In this document: positions 9,712 to 18,460 of the stretch, one piece after another
How positions within the stretch are numbered: the stretch's first letter is position 1
How the letters are laid out: each line of letters begins with the position of its first letter
The notes under the pieces: model-generated
Told to the model about the DNA's origin: nothing
Databases searched by the model: none
The model's input: the letters and a program-made list of their open reading frames with translations, nothing else
Source: Flavobacterium cupreum
Lineage (GTDB): Bacteria > Bacteroidota > Bacteroidia > Flavobacteriales > Flavobacteriaceae
Length of the DNA stretch: 64,000 nucleotides
Direction: 5' to 3'
NCBI RefSeq assembly: GCF_003996965.1
Contig: NZ_QWDM01000001.1
Span: forward strand, 558,001-622,000
Made by a program: the position numbers and the translations under genes

Positions 9712-9838
9712 AAAAAAAAGAGGTCTTCACTTCTCTTTTTTAAACATTCAGAATAACATCCAAACCTAAACAGAAAGACTTGTAACATCCGGTATTATAT
9801 TGTCAAAAAACAATACTATTCTGTTACTTACCTTCCAT
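9712..9838 (-). ncRNA. Candidate short RNA or attenuated leader under LacI control
   Basis: A transcript from the operator-bearing promoter at 9846-9867 would begin near 9838 and meet a terminator-like hairpin at 9714-9741 followed by a long U-rich tract, giving about 125 nt. Inside is a second small stem (TATTGT/ACAATA around a T-rich loop, near 9790-9810). No convincing protein is encoded; the longest frame is about 28 codons running into the terminator. It could be a regulatory RNA of the locus or merely the lacI leader with an attenuator. Predicted from sequence only. Confidence 0.35.
9714..9741 (-). terminator. Terminator-like hairpin upstream of lacI
   Basis: AAAAAAGAG (9714-9722) pairs with CTCTTTTTT (9733-9741) around a 10-nt loop. 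On the minus strand it continues into TT, A and seven further Ts. It lies between the operator-bearing promoter and the lacI gene. The stem is A/U-rich, so its strength is uncertain. The remainder of the gap 9590-10016 shows no gene. Confidence 0.5.
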
Positions 9839-9845
9839 ATTACGG

Positions 9846-9867
9846 CAAATATACTAAAACGTTTTAG
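9846..9867 (-). promoter_or_regulatory. LacI-type operator and promoter between GH78 and lacI
   Basis: The palindrome CTAAAACGTTTTAG (9854-9867) immediately precedes a minus-strand -7 box TATATTTG (9853-9846). This is the same geometry as at both susC promoters. It lies 150 bases past the GH78 stop and 257 bases before the lacI start. It may give autoregulation of lacI, or drive the short RNA candidate at 9712-9838. Confidence 0.8.
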
Positions 9868-10016
9868 CAAAATACTAGTATTTGTATTGTACTCTTATCA
9901 GTACTACAGCAATAACTTTACAGAATAACACACTATTAAACATGCCTTCTCCGGGCTAAAACTGGCGAGTATCAAAAATGACAATACATTAAAATGACTA
10001 CAAAGCCGGGAAATTA

Positions 10017-12716
10017 CTACTCCGTAATAGTAATAGAATAAGATCCCGCTTCTAATTGGAAAACTTTATACAATCCCTCATTGGCGGCGCTGTTTTCTTT
10101 TGGATAAATATGGACTGTATTTTTATTTTCCAGATACAAACTCGCGTTTGCGTTTGGCGGAATAGTGATTGTGTAGTGAATTTTTCCTTTTTTATGTTTC
10201 CAACGCGATACGATTTCCCCGTATGGACTTTGAAATTTTGCTTCGAAAGAAGTAAGACCGTGCACAAAATGAGGCTTTAAGATAATGTGTTTAAAACCCG
10301 GTATGTTTTCGTCCGGAAAAATACCGCCCAGCCCTTTGTACATCCACGCACCAATTTCCCCAAACATTATATGATTCAGTGAAGCGTCATTTTTTTCAAC
10401 ATCAAGCGGCCAGTTTTCATACAGCGTAGTCGCTCCGTTTTTGATCCAGTACCCCCATGATGGGAAATCTTCCTGGGAAGCAATTTTATAAGCCGCGTCT
10501 GCGTAACCGTTTTCACTTAAAGCATTCAGTAAAGCTTTGGTCCCTAATAAGCCCACGTCAAGGTGAAAGTTGGTTTCCTGAACTTTTTTATATAAATTAT
10601 CAGCTACTTTTTGTCTAAATTCTTGCGGAACCAGTCCCCAATAAAGCGGACCAGCCAGTTCAGTTTGTGTCCCGCTGCAATAAACAGCTGTTGTTTTGTT
10701 TAGAAACTGTGCGTTAAAGGCCTTTTTTATTTTTTCTGCCAAATTAAAATAGCGTTCAGCATCGTCTGTTTTTCCCAGTATTCTGGCTGTTTTTGCTAAA
10801 ATCAGGGCATCGGTATAATAATACATCGATGACGTGAGTGCCTTAGAACTTGTACTTTTCACGGGAACCCAGTCTCCTAATCCCCAATCGGTTATACCAC
10901 CCGGATAACGTTTTTCGATCAGATCTACATACTTTTTGATGTTCGGATACATTTTAGCCAGCAGACTGCTGTCTCCATAAAACTCATAAATTTTCCAGGG
11001 AATAATGGCCACCGAGCTTGTCCAGTCAGGACCTGTTGCAAACTGATAGCCGAATTTGCCCGGATTGGGAATAATATTAGACAGTCCGCCATCGGGTTGC
11101 TGTTCGTCCTGATGGTCGGCAAGCCATTTTTCGTAAACCGTGATTCCGTCAAAATTATAAAGTCCCGTTTCTACGGCCGTGTGGGCATCCCCGGTCCAGC
11201 CGTTTTTTTCGCGCTGCGGACAATCGGTCGGATAACCGAATAAGTTTGCCAGATAACTGCTATTGGTCGCTTTCCAGATCTTGTTGACTACTTCATTTGA
11301 GGTTTTAATAGTTCCAACTGCAGGGACATCGCTGTGCATTTCGAGTGCCAAAAGACTCTTTTTATCTAAAGCAAAAGGACGACTTGATGTTACTTCTACA
11401 TATTGAAATCCTTTGTAATTGAATTTCGGTGAAAAATGCTCGCCGTCATTTCCTTTTGCAATATAAATATCCGTTTGGAAAGGATCGGAATTGTCAGTCG
11501 GACGGTAATGCAAATCGATATTAGACATATCAACTCTTCCGTTTTTGTATAACCGCTCGCCATGCTTGATGCTGAAAGTAGTTCCGGCTACCGCATTTTT
11601 TATGGAAAGCCTGACTGTTCCCGCAATATTTCGGGGAAATGTAAATACGTATAAGGTATCATTCCGTTTGTCCACTTTGATTGGTTTTAACTCATTGACA
11701 ACACGGATAGGATGCATTTGCTGCGCTACCAGCTTAGAGGACGGGGCACTAATGCTTTTCGATTTTTCCCAATTGTTATCATTAAAATCAGGTTGATTCC
11801 AATTGCTTATTTCTTTTCTGGCATCATAATGTTCACCGGTATAAATACTATTAAAAATAACAGGGCTGTCTGCTGTTTTCCATGTTTCATCGCTAGTTAT
11901 TGTTTCAGAAGTAGCATCGGTGTAGGTAATTTTGATGTTCACCAGGAAACGGGGACGATTGCGCCAGATTGTTTTGTCAAAATCCCAAACTGCTGTTGAT
12001 TGGTGGTTGTACCATCCGTTTCCCAGCAGGATTCCAAATGCATTTTTGCCGTTTTGCAACTGCTTTGTAATGTCTAAACTGGCATATAAATTTCGGGCAT
12101 CAAAGCGCGTAAACATTGGATCCAGCATTCGGTTTCCGACTTTTTTGCCATTGATGTAAAATTCATACAATCCCGCGGCGGCAATATAAGCACGAGCTGA
12201 TTTTATTGTTTTTGCTGTTATAATTTCCTTCCTGAAATAAGGAGCCGGCTTGTAATGCATATCGTGTGAATCTGTTATCCAGCTTCCTTTCCAGTCCGTT
12301 GGTTCGAGCATTGCCGTTTCAAAGCGCTGTATTTTGGAAATTCCGGCCTCGTTTTTTTTGTCCCACACTTTTACTCTCCAGAAGTAAGTGGTAAACGATT
12401 GGAGTTTTTCTCCTTTATACGAAACTAAAACAGCATTAGAAATTACCTTTCCTGTATTCCAGACCGCTGCTTTTCCTTTTGACAAAGCGATTGAATCAAT
12501 GCCAATTTCTATTTGATACGCCGTTTGTAACGCTCCTGGTCTGCTATCATGCAATTGCCATGAAAGTCTGGGTTCAGCTACATCAATACCCAACGGGTTA
12601 ACAAGATGTTCACATTGAAGACGCACCGGAGCCTGAGCATATCCAATAAAATTGATCCATAAACAAAGCGAAAAAAAATGCAGTGCGGAACTGTATCGGG
12701 GTCTATGTTTTTTCAT
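10017..12716 (-). CDS. GH78 alpha-L-rhamnosidase
   Basis: An 899-residue protein with a signal peptide ending near YAQA (about residue 29). The order is the GH78 one: an N-terminal fibronectin-like domain (LQCEHLVNPLGIDVAEPRLSW), a Bac_rhamnosid_N domain (YEFYINGKKVGNRMLDPMFT), a beta-sandwich, then the (alpha/alpha)6 catalytic domain with TDCPQREKNGWTGDAHTAVET and a C-terminal beta-sandwich with GEIVSRWKHKKGKIHYTI. GH78 enzymes invert alpha-L-rhamnosides, and the DCPQR...GWTGD segment carries the conserved acidic residues. It is the last enzyme gene of the upstream half of the locus, after a hairpin at 12818-12848. A rhamnosidase in an alpha-mannan locus suggests rhamnose side chains on the target glycan. 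Confidence 0.92.
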   Translation of the reverse strand: MKKHRPRYSSALHFFSLCLWINFIGYAQAPVRLQCEHLVNPLGIDVAEPRLSWQLHDSRPGALQTAYQIEIGIDSIALSKGKAAVWNTGKVISNAVLVSYKGEKLQSFTTYFWRVKVWDKKNEAGISKIQRFETAMLEPTDWKGSWITDSHDMHYKPAPYFRKEIITAKTIKSARAYIAAAGLYEFYINGKKVGNRMLDPMFTRFDARNLYASLDITKQLQNGKNAFGILLGNGWYNHQSTAVWDFDKTIWRNRPRFLVNIKITYTDATSETITSDETWKTADSPVIFNSIYTGEHYDARKEISNWNQPDFNDNNWEKSKSISAPSSKLVAQQMHPIRVVNELKPIKVDKRNDTLYVFTFPRNIAGTVRLSIKNAVAGTTFSIKHGERLYKNGRVDMSNIDLHYRPTDNSDPFQTDIYIAKGNDGEHFSPKFNYKGFQYVEVTSSRPFALDKKSLLALEMHSDVPAVGTIKTSNEVVNKIWKATNSSYLANLFGYPTDCPQREKNGWTGDAHTAVETGLYNFDGITVYEKWLADHQDEQQPDGGLSNIIPNPGKFGYQFATGPDWTSSVAIIPWKIYEFYGDSSLLAKMYPNIKKYVDLIEKRYPGGITDWGLGDWVPVKSTSSKALTSSMYYYTDALILAKTARILGKTDDAERYFNLAEKIKKAFNAQFLNKTTAVYCSGTQTELAGPLYWGLVPQEFRQKVADNLYKKVQETNFHLDVGLLGTKALLNALSENGYADAAYKIASQEDFPSWGYWIKNGATTLYENWPLDVEKNDASLNHIMFGEIGAWMYKGLGGIFPDENIPGFKHIILKPHFVHGLTSFEAKFQSPYGEIVSRWKHKKGKIHYTITIPPNANASLYLENKNTVHIYPKENSAANEGLYKVFQLEAGSYSITITE

Positions 12717-12817
12717 TATTGGGGTTTATTATTTAGGGAACTTCACCTTTTATTATTTACAAATTTCGTACTTATTTTCTACCTCTCAACTGACATTGGA
12801 AAACACCTGAAATTGAG

Positions 12818-12848
12818 AAAACACCTAACTTTTACAATTAGGTGTTTT
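12818..12848 (-). terminator. Strong hairpin between GH92 and GH78
   Basis: AAAACACCTAA (12818-12828) and TTAGGTGTTTT (12838-12848) form a perfect 11-bp stem with a 9-nt loop, just past the GH92 stop codon. The minus-strand 3' side reads TTTTCTCAATTTC, a moderate U-run. The symmetric A/T flanks could make it act on both strands. It probably lowers or ends transcription before GH78. Confidence 0.65.
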
Positions 12849-12857
12849 GCCATTTTA

Positions 12858-15155
12858 CTATTTTTCATTCGAAAGGGAATAAGGAAAATCGGCTTTTGAA
12901 TTTCCTCTGTTTTTATTAGGAGTGCTGCTCATTTCAAAATCAATGACTGCCCCTTTTAATAATTCTGAATGGCTCAGCCAGTTATTGTTATCAACTTTGC
13001 CATTAAATTTCATGCTTTTGATGTACTTGTTCTGAGCGTTGTTTTCAGGCGCGTTGATCGAAACTTCTTTTCCATTTTGCAACTGAAGTGTGATCCTTTT
13101 AAATAAAGGTGCACCAATCACGTACTGATCGCTTGCAGGAGTTACAGGATAAAATCCCATAGCAGAGAAAACATACCAGGCAGAAGTTTGTCCGTTATCC
13201 TCATCTCCACAATAGCCGTCGGGCGTTGCTTTGTACATTCGGTTCATGGTTTCCTTTACCCAATACTGTGTTTTCCAGGGTTCGCCTGCATAATTATAAA
13301 GATACGTCATATGCTGAATCGGCTGGTTGCCGTGCGCATATTGTCCCATGTTCGCAATTTGCATTTCCCTTATTTCATGGATGACGCTGCCATAGTAACT
13401 TTCATCAAAAACCGGGGCAGACGAGAATACTTTGTCCAGCTGGCTTACAAAAACCTCACTGCCTCCCATAAGATCAATCAGGCCCTGCATATCATGAAAA
13501 ACAGACCACGAGTAATGCCAGCTGTTTCCTTCTGTAAAAGCATCACCCCATTTAAATGGGCTAAACGGTTCCTGAAATTTTCCGTCTTTATTTTTTCCCC
13601 TCATTAAATTAGTGGAAGAATCAAATAAATTCTTGTAGTTCAGACTGCGTTTTTTATACAAATCGGTTTCTGATTTTGGTTTGTTTAAAGCTAATCCTAA
13701 TTTGTAAATAGCAAAATCGTCATAGGCATATTCTAATGTTCTTGCCGCATTTTCATTAATTCCGGCATCGTAAGGCACATACCCTAAAGAACTGTAATAA
13801 TCAATCCCCAGGCGCCCCACCGCTCTTAATGGTCCTGCATTATTGGCGCCATGAATCAGGGCTTTGTACAGATTTTCGATTTCAGGATTATTTTTCTTTT
13901 CACTTTTTAAATAGGCTTCCGCTACAATTGAAGCCGAATTGTTACCCACCATAATGTCTCTCAAACCGGGACTTGCCCACTCCGGCAGCCAGCCGCTTTC
14001 GTTATAAGCATTGGACAAACCTTCCTGCATTTGCTGATTTAATTCCGGATACATCAAGTTTAAAAAGGGATATAAAGCTCTGAAAGTATCCCAGAAACCG
14101 GTATCCGTAAACATATATCCGGGTAAAACTTTTCCGTTATACGGGCTGTAATGAACTACTTTTCCCTTAGCATCAAACTCATAGAATTTTCGTGGAAAAA
14201 GAAGCGAACGGTATAAACTGGAATAAAAAGTGGTAAATTGTTCTGCTGTTCCTCCTCCTGCTTTAATGCGGCTTAGTTCGGTATTCCATATCTTCTTCCC
14301 TTTTTCTTTTATTTCGTTAAAATCATCCCTGCCAAGTTCCTTCAGGTTTCTTTCGGCCTGCTCGTAACTGATAAATGACGAAGCTACTTTTAGATTTACT
14401 TTTTCTCCTTTTGCTGTTTTAAATCCAATTACGGCTCCTGCATGGTCCGCCTGGGTTTCTTTGATTTCCAGTAATTTATCTCCGTCGAAAGTTTTACTTA
14501 CCGTGAAATCTTTATCAAAAATAATCACAAAGTAATTCTTAAAATTTGCCGGAACACCACCGCTGTTTTTAGTGGTATACCCTATTATTTTATTTTCTTT
14601 TGGAATTATTTTTACATAGGAACCTTTATCAAAAGCATCGATGACCACATATGCCTCATTTGTTTCCGGAAAAGTAAACCTAAATCTTGCCGCTCTTTCT
14701 GTTGGTGCAATTTCGGTCGTAACATCATGATCGGCCAGATAAACGCTGTAATAATAAGGGGTAACGATTTCTGATTTATGCGAAAACCAGCTTTCTCGTT
14801 CGGCTTCTTTAAAGCGAAGTTTACCGGTCACCGGCATAATCGAAAATTGTCCGTAATCATTCATCCAGGGTGATGGCTGATGGGTTTGCTTGAATCCTTT
14901 TATTTTTTTTGCCGAATAGGTATAAGCCCAGCCGTCACCCATATTTCCTGTTTGTGGTGTCCAGAAATTCATAGCCCACGGCATGGCAATCGCCGGATAG
15001 GTATTTCCGTTCGAAAGTGTGTGATCAGAATCGCTGCCAATTAAAGGATTTACCCAGTCAACAGGGTTTTCAATGTTGTTGATAATACCTTCTTGTGCCG
15101 ATACGCATTGAAAGACAAAAAAGAAAGCAACTGATTTAATTAAGAAATTTTTCAT
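12858..15155 (-). CDS. GH92 calcium-dependent alpha-mannosidase (copy A)
   Basis: A 765-residue secreted protein (signal peptide ending VSAQ). Hallmarks are VNPLIGSDSDHTLSNGNTYPA near the N-terminus, APTERAARFRFTFP, YMFTDTGFWDTFRA in the catalytic domain, HGNQPIQHMTYLYNYAG, and GDEDNGQTSAWYVFSAMGFY from residue 650. In characterised GH92 enzymes the GDEDxG segment holds the aspartates that activate water, and a bound Ca2+ distorts the mannoside. These exo-enzymes remove alpha-1,2-, 1,3-, 1,4- or 1,6-mannose; linkage is not readable here. It is separated from the other GH92 only by a ROK kinase gene. The two copies are clearly diverged, which suggests different linkage specificities. Confidence 0.93.
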   Translation of the reverse strand: MKNFLIKSVAFFFVFQCVSAQEGIINNIENPVDWVNPLIGSDSDHTLSNGNTYPAIAMPWAMNFWTPQTGNMGDGWAYTYSAKKIKGFKQTHQPSPWMNDYGQFSIMPVTGKLRFKEAERESWFSHKSEIVTPYYYSVYLADHDVTTEIAPTERAARFRFTFPETNEAYVVIDAFDKGSYVKIIPKENKIIGYTTKNSGGVPANFKNYFVIIFDKDFTVSKTFDGDKLLEIKETQADHAGAVIGFKTAKGEKVNLKVASSFISYEQAERNLKELGRDDFNEIKEKGKKIWNTELSRIKAGGGTAEQFTTFYSSLYRSLLFPRKFYEFDAKGKVVHYSPYNGKVLPGYMFTDTGFWDTFRALYPFLNLMYPELNQQMQEGLSNAYNESGWLPEWASPGLRDIMVGNNSASIVAEAYLKSEKKNNPEIENLYKALIHGANNAGPLRAVGRLGIDYYSSLGYVPYDAGINENAARTLEYAYDDFAIYKLGLALNKPKSETDLYKKRSLNYKNLFDSSTNLMRGKNKDGKFQEPFSPFKWGDAFTEGNSWHYSWSVFHDMQGLIDLMGGSEVFVSQLDKVFSSAPVFDESYYGSVIHEIREMQIANMGQYAHGNQPIQHMTYLYNYAGEPWKTQYWVKETMNRMYKATPDGYCGDEDNGQTSAWYVFSAMGFYPVTPASDQYVIGAPLFKRITLQLQNGKEVSINAPENNAQNKYIKSMKFNGKVDNNNWLSHSELLKGAVIDFEMSSTPNKNRGNSKADFPYSLSNEK

Positions 15156-15186
15156 TTATGATTTGTGTTTTCTCTACTTTTATTAC

Positions 15187-16113
15187 TTAAAAATTGGGAA
15201 GTTTTTCTTTTATTTTTTCCCAGAACCCTTCATTAAAAATATGGCTTGATCCGATAATACTGGATTCTTCGGTGTTGTCCAGTATTGTTACGGAGATTTC
15301 AACATTGTTCTCTTTCCATTGTTGCAGCACTTTGGGTAAAAAAAGCGCATGACACCTGGCTATGTTTCCACCTATAATCAGTGAATTTGCTTCAAATTTC
15401 AAAATATAAGGCAAAAGAAAATCGCTCAGGTTATGGGCAAACTCGTCAAATATCCTGGCTGAATATTCGTTTTTGATACGGGCAATTTCTCTCACCCCAT
15501 CAGCGCTTTTCTGGCCGCTGTACTCCTCATATTTTTTCAGAAACCATCTGGTAGAGAAATAATCATCGGCGATAGTATCCTTAAAATTTTTATCCCAGAG
15601 ACAGCCATTTTCAGGCGCATCATAACTGTTTATTACCGGAATAACGTCGTTTAGAAATGAAGCTCCAAAACCGGTTCCTAATGTGATGGCAATTACTTTT
15701 TGGTCCCCTTTGCCGTCTTTTTGGCTTAAGGCACTTCCTATTCCGAACGAAGTGGCATCATTCAAAAATCGGAATGTCACATTTTTATTGTTCAGATACG
15801 GAATTAATTCCAGTGGCACATTCACATTATATAATGATTCGTACTTGTCATTTCCTTCAAACAAGGCAATTCCTGTTTCGTACTGAAATGGTCCGGGCAT
15901 AGAAAAAGCAATACCAATCGGGGTATCAACATCAATTGTACTGAGCGTTCGATTGATAATCTCGGCCCACTTTTTCAGAATTACTCCCTTGGATGCCTTA
16001 CTGTCAACGGCACCACTAAAATAACTTTCGCTTATTATTTCGAGATTGTCCTGATTTACTGCCGCACTGCTAATATGGCTTCCTCCTATATCGACTCCTA
16101 TAATTATTGACAT
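15187..16113 (-). CDS. ROK-family sugar kinase-like protein
   Basis: A 308-residue cytoplasmic protein. It has the ROK nucleotide-binding start IIGVDIGGSHISSAA (residues 4-18), a catalytic-region segment FLNDATSFGIGSAL and ITLGTGFGASFLN. Typical ROK kinases phosphorylate glucose, mannose, fructose or N-acetyl-hexosamines. The usual zinc-binding CxCGxxGCxE motif is absent; the corresponding stretch reads YDAPENGCLWDKNF. That puts it outside canonical glucokinases, although zinc-free ROK proteins are known. It lies between two GH92 genes with gaps of 31 and 51 bases, so a role in phosphorylating released mannose is reasonable but inferred. Confidence 0.8.
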   Translation of the reverse strand: MSIIIGVDIGGSHISSAAVNQDNLEIISESYFSGAVDSKASKGVILKKWAEIINRTLSTIDVDTPIGIAFSMPGPFQYETGIALFEGNDKYESLYNVNVPLELIPYLNNKNVTFRFLNDATSFGIGSALSQKDGKGDQKVIAITLGTGFGASFLNDVIPVINSYDAPENGCLWDKNFKDTIADDYFSTRWFLKKYEEYSGQKSADGVREIARIKNEYSARIFDEFAHNLSDFLLPYILKFEANSLIIGGNIARCHALFLPKVLQQWKENNVEISVTILDNTEESSIIGSSHIFNEGFWEKIKEKLPNF

Positions 16114-16164
16114 TTTCTGGTGGTATTTTTATTTACTGACTTTTTAAAAATCTCTTCGTTTAAT

Positions 16165-18435
16165 TTACTTTTTGGTTAGGGAAAATGGACGATCTGAGGC
16201 GTTGATCCCTCTTTTTTCGTTTGGTGTATTTTTCATTTCGAGTGTAAAAACACCGCCGTTTGTTAAATCGCCATACGTCAAAAAGTTTTGGGTGTATTCT
16301 TTACCATTTAGGGTTGCCGACTGAATGTAAACATTCTCTTTGCTGTTGTTTTTGGCCTCGATTACAAACTTTTTACCATTTTCTAAATTGATGGTCGTTT
16401 TTGCAAAAACCGGACTTCCCAAAACGTATTGGTCTGTTCCCGGGCAAACGCTGTAAAAACCAAGTGCGCTTAAAACATACCACGAAGAGGTTTGTCCCTG
16501 ATCTTCATCACCCGGATAACCGTTTTCGGTAGAATTGTACAGTTTTTCCATAACATCTCTTACGTGATATTGCGCTTTCCAGGGTTGTCCTGCGTAATCG
16601 TAAAGGTAAATCATGTGCTGAATGGGCTGGTTTCCGTGAGCGTACTGTCCCATATTCCCTACTTCCATTTCGGTCATTTCGTGAATTTTACCGCCGTAAG
16701 TTCCCACATTCACCGTGTTTGGGCTCGAGAAAACGGCATCTAATTTTTTGTTGAAATTAGCTTCACCTCCGAGTAGATTAATCAAACCCTGGGGATCCTG
16801 AAAAACCGACCACAGGTAATGCCACGCATTTCCTTCTGTAAAAGGGCCTCCCCATTCGTACGGATCAAAGTTTGATTTCCATTCCCCGTTGGTATTTCTG
16901 CCTTCCATGAAACCATCTTTGGCATTGTATACATTTTTGTAATTGTACATTTGTCTGGAGAAAACGTCCTGATAGAATTGATTATCTGTCATTTTTGCCA
17001 ATTGATATCCGCAGAAATCATCGTATGCATATTCTAATGTTTTTGCCGTTGCTTCTCCATATTCCGGATACGGAACGTAGCCCAGAGTGAAGTATTCTTT
17101 CCAGCCGTGTCTTCCGTTTGAAGGGCCTTGCGGGCCTTTATTGGTGGCTTCGTGATAATAGGCTTTTAGTGCTTTTTTAGGATCAAAAGTTCGGAATCCT
17201 TTTGCCCAGGCATCTGTCAGAAGTGAAATTCCGTGATTCCCGATCATACTTCCGGCTTCTGCGGGAAATGACCATGACGGCAGCCAGCCAAACTGATCGT
17301 ACGCATCGACCAACGCCCCTACATAACGTCCGTGCATTTGCGGGGACAATAGCGCATTCAAAGGAAATTGCGCCCTAAAGGTATCCCAAAAACCGGTATC
17401 TGTGTACATGTATCCGTCGTGTACTTTTACATCGTACGGGCTGAAATAGACCGGACTTCCGTCGGCTTTTTCTTCATAGAATTTTCTGGAGAAAAGACTC
17501 GCCCGGAACAAACAGGAGTAGAAAGTCCTGAATTGTTCTTCGGTTCCGCCTTCTACAACCACTTTTCCCAATTGTTTGTTCCATACTTTTCTGGCGGCTT
17601 CTTTGGTATCTTCTAATTTTTTGAAGTTTCCTAATTCCTGATTCAGGTTTTGTTGCGCCTGCTCGTAACTTATATAAGAGGAAGCGATTTTTACCTGAAC
17701 GGTTTCGCCGTCTTTAAACTGAAGATAGGCACCTGCGCCTTTTCCTTCTAACGAAAGTTTATCTGATTTTTCGCCGTTTCTGTTTTCCCAGGTTCCCTGT
17801 GTTTTGAAAGGTTTGTCAAACTGAATTACGAAATAGTTTTTTAATTCTTTCACCTGATCAAAACCTTTTCCGTTTTGAACAAAACCGGTAATCTTGTGGT
17901 TTTTAACGTCAATCGTCACACCGCTCATTCCGGTATATCCGTCCAGAACAATAAAGGCAGTTTGCTTTTTCGGGAACGTAAAACGCATGTGAACGCCTCT
18001 TTCTGTCGGAGCCATTTCGGTTGTTACATTATTCTCAAATTGTACTTTGTAGTAATGCGGTTTAGCAATTTCATTGTTATGACTAAATTTTGCTGCTCTT
18101 TTATCTTCGTTCAGTTCTAAAGCGCCTGTTTCGGGCATTAATGAAAATACGGCGTAATCATTGGACCATGAACTGCATTGATGTGCCTGCTGAAATCCCC
18201 TGATGGTTTCCTTGAAATACTGGTATTTCCAGCCATCGCCGTTGTTCCCGGTTTGAGGTGACCAGGTATTCATCCCGAAAGGCAATGCCGTTGTAGGATA
18301 GGTATTTCCTTTTGTCAGCTCATGTTTAGAATTGGTTCCCTGCAAGGTGTTCACATATTGCGTCAGATCTAAAGCCTGTGCGTGACCTGAAAATTGTGCT
18401 AAAAGAAAAAAGATTAGATATTTATGATACTTCAT
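16165..18435 (-). CDS. GH92 calcium-dependent alpha-mannosidase (copy B)
   Basis: A 756-residue secreted protein (signal peptide ending SGHAQ). It carries the GH92 landmarks VNTLQGTNSKHELTKGNTYP, MAPTERGVHMRFTFP, YMYTDTGFWDTFRAQFP, HGNQPIQHMIYLYDYAG and GDEDQGQTSSWYVLSALGFY from residue 642. GH92 enzymes are exo-acting inverting alpha-mannosidases that need calcium. It follows the unrecognised 18461-20629 protein by 25 bases and precedes the ROK gene by 51. Together with copy A it would strip side-chain mannose so that GH76 and GH125 can reach the alpha-1,6 backbone. Linkage specificity is not assigned. Confidence 0.93.
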   Translation of the reverse strand: MKYHKYLIFFLLAQFSGHAQALDLTQYVNTLQGTNSKHELTKGNTYPTTALPFGMNTWSPQTGNNGDGWKYQYFKETIRGFQQAHQCSSWSNDYAVFSLMPETGALELNEDKRAAKFSHNNEIAKPHYYKVQFENNVTTEMAPTERGVHMRFTFPKKQTAFIVLDGYTGMSGVTIDVKNHKITGFVQNGKGFDQVKELKNYFVIQFDKPFKTQGTWENRNGEKSDKLSLEGKGAGAYLQFKDGETVQVKIASSYISYEQAQQNLNQELGNFKKLEDTKEAARKVWNKQLGKVVVEGGTEEQFRTFYSCLFRASLFSRKFYEEKADGSPVYFSPYDVKVHDGYMYTDTGFWDTFRAQFPLNALLSPQMHGRYVGALVDAYDQFGWLPSWSFPAEAGSMIGNHGISLLTDAWAKGFRTFDPKKALKAYYHEATNKGPQGPSNGRHGWKEYFTLGYVPYPEYGEATAKTLEYAYDDFCGYQLAKMTDNQFYQDVFSRQMYNYKNVYNAKDGFMEGRNTNGEWKSNFDPYEWGGPFTEGNAWHYLWSVFQDPQGLINLLGGEANFNKKLDAVFSSPNTVNVGTYGGKIHEMTEMEVGNMGQYAHGNQPIQHMIYLYDYAGQPWKAQYHVRDVMEKLYNSTENGYPGDEDQGQTSSWYVLSALGFYSVCPGTDQYVLGSPVFAKTTINLENGKKFVIEAKNNSKENVYIQSATLNGKEYTQNFLTYGDLTNGGVFTLEMKNTPNEKRGINASDRPFSLTKK

Positions 18436-18460
18436 GTTTTCAGTTTTATTCGTAATTAAT

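Noticed and set aside
9712..9795. A 28-codon frame inside the short-RNA candidate
   Set aside because: It runs through the hairpin into a poly-Phe/Leu end made by the T-tract, with no conserved feature. Coding is unlikely.
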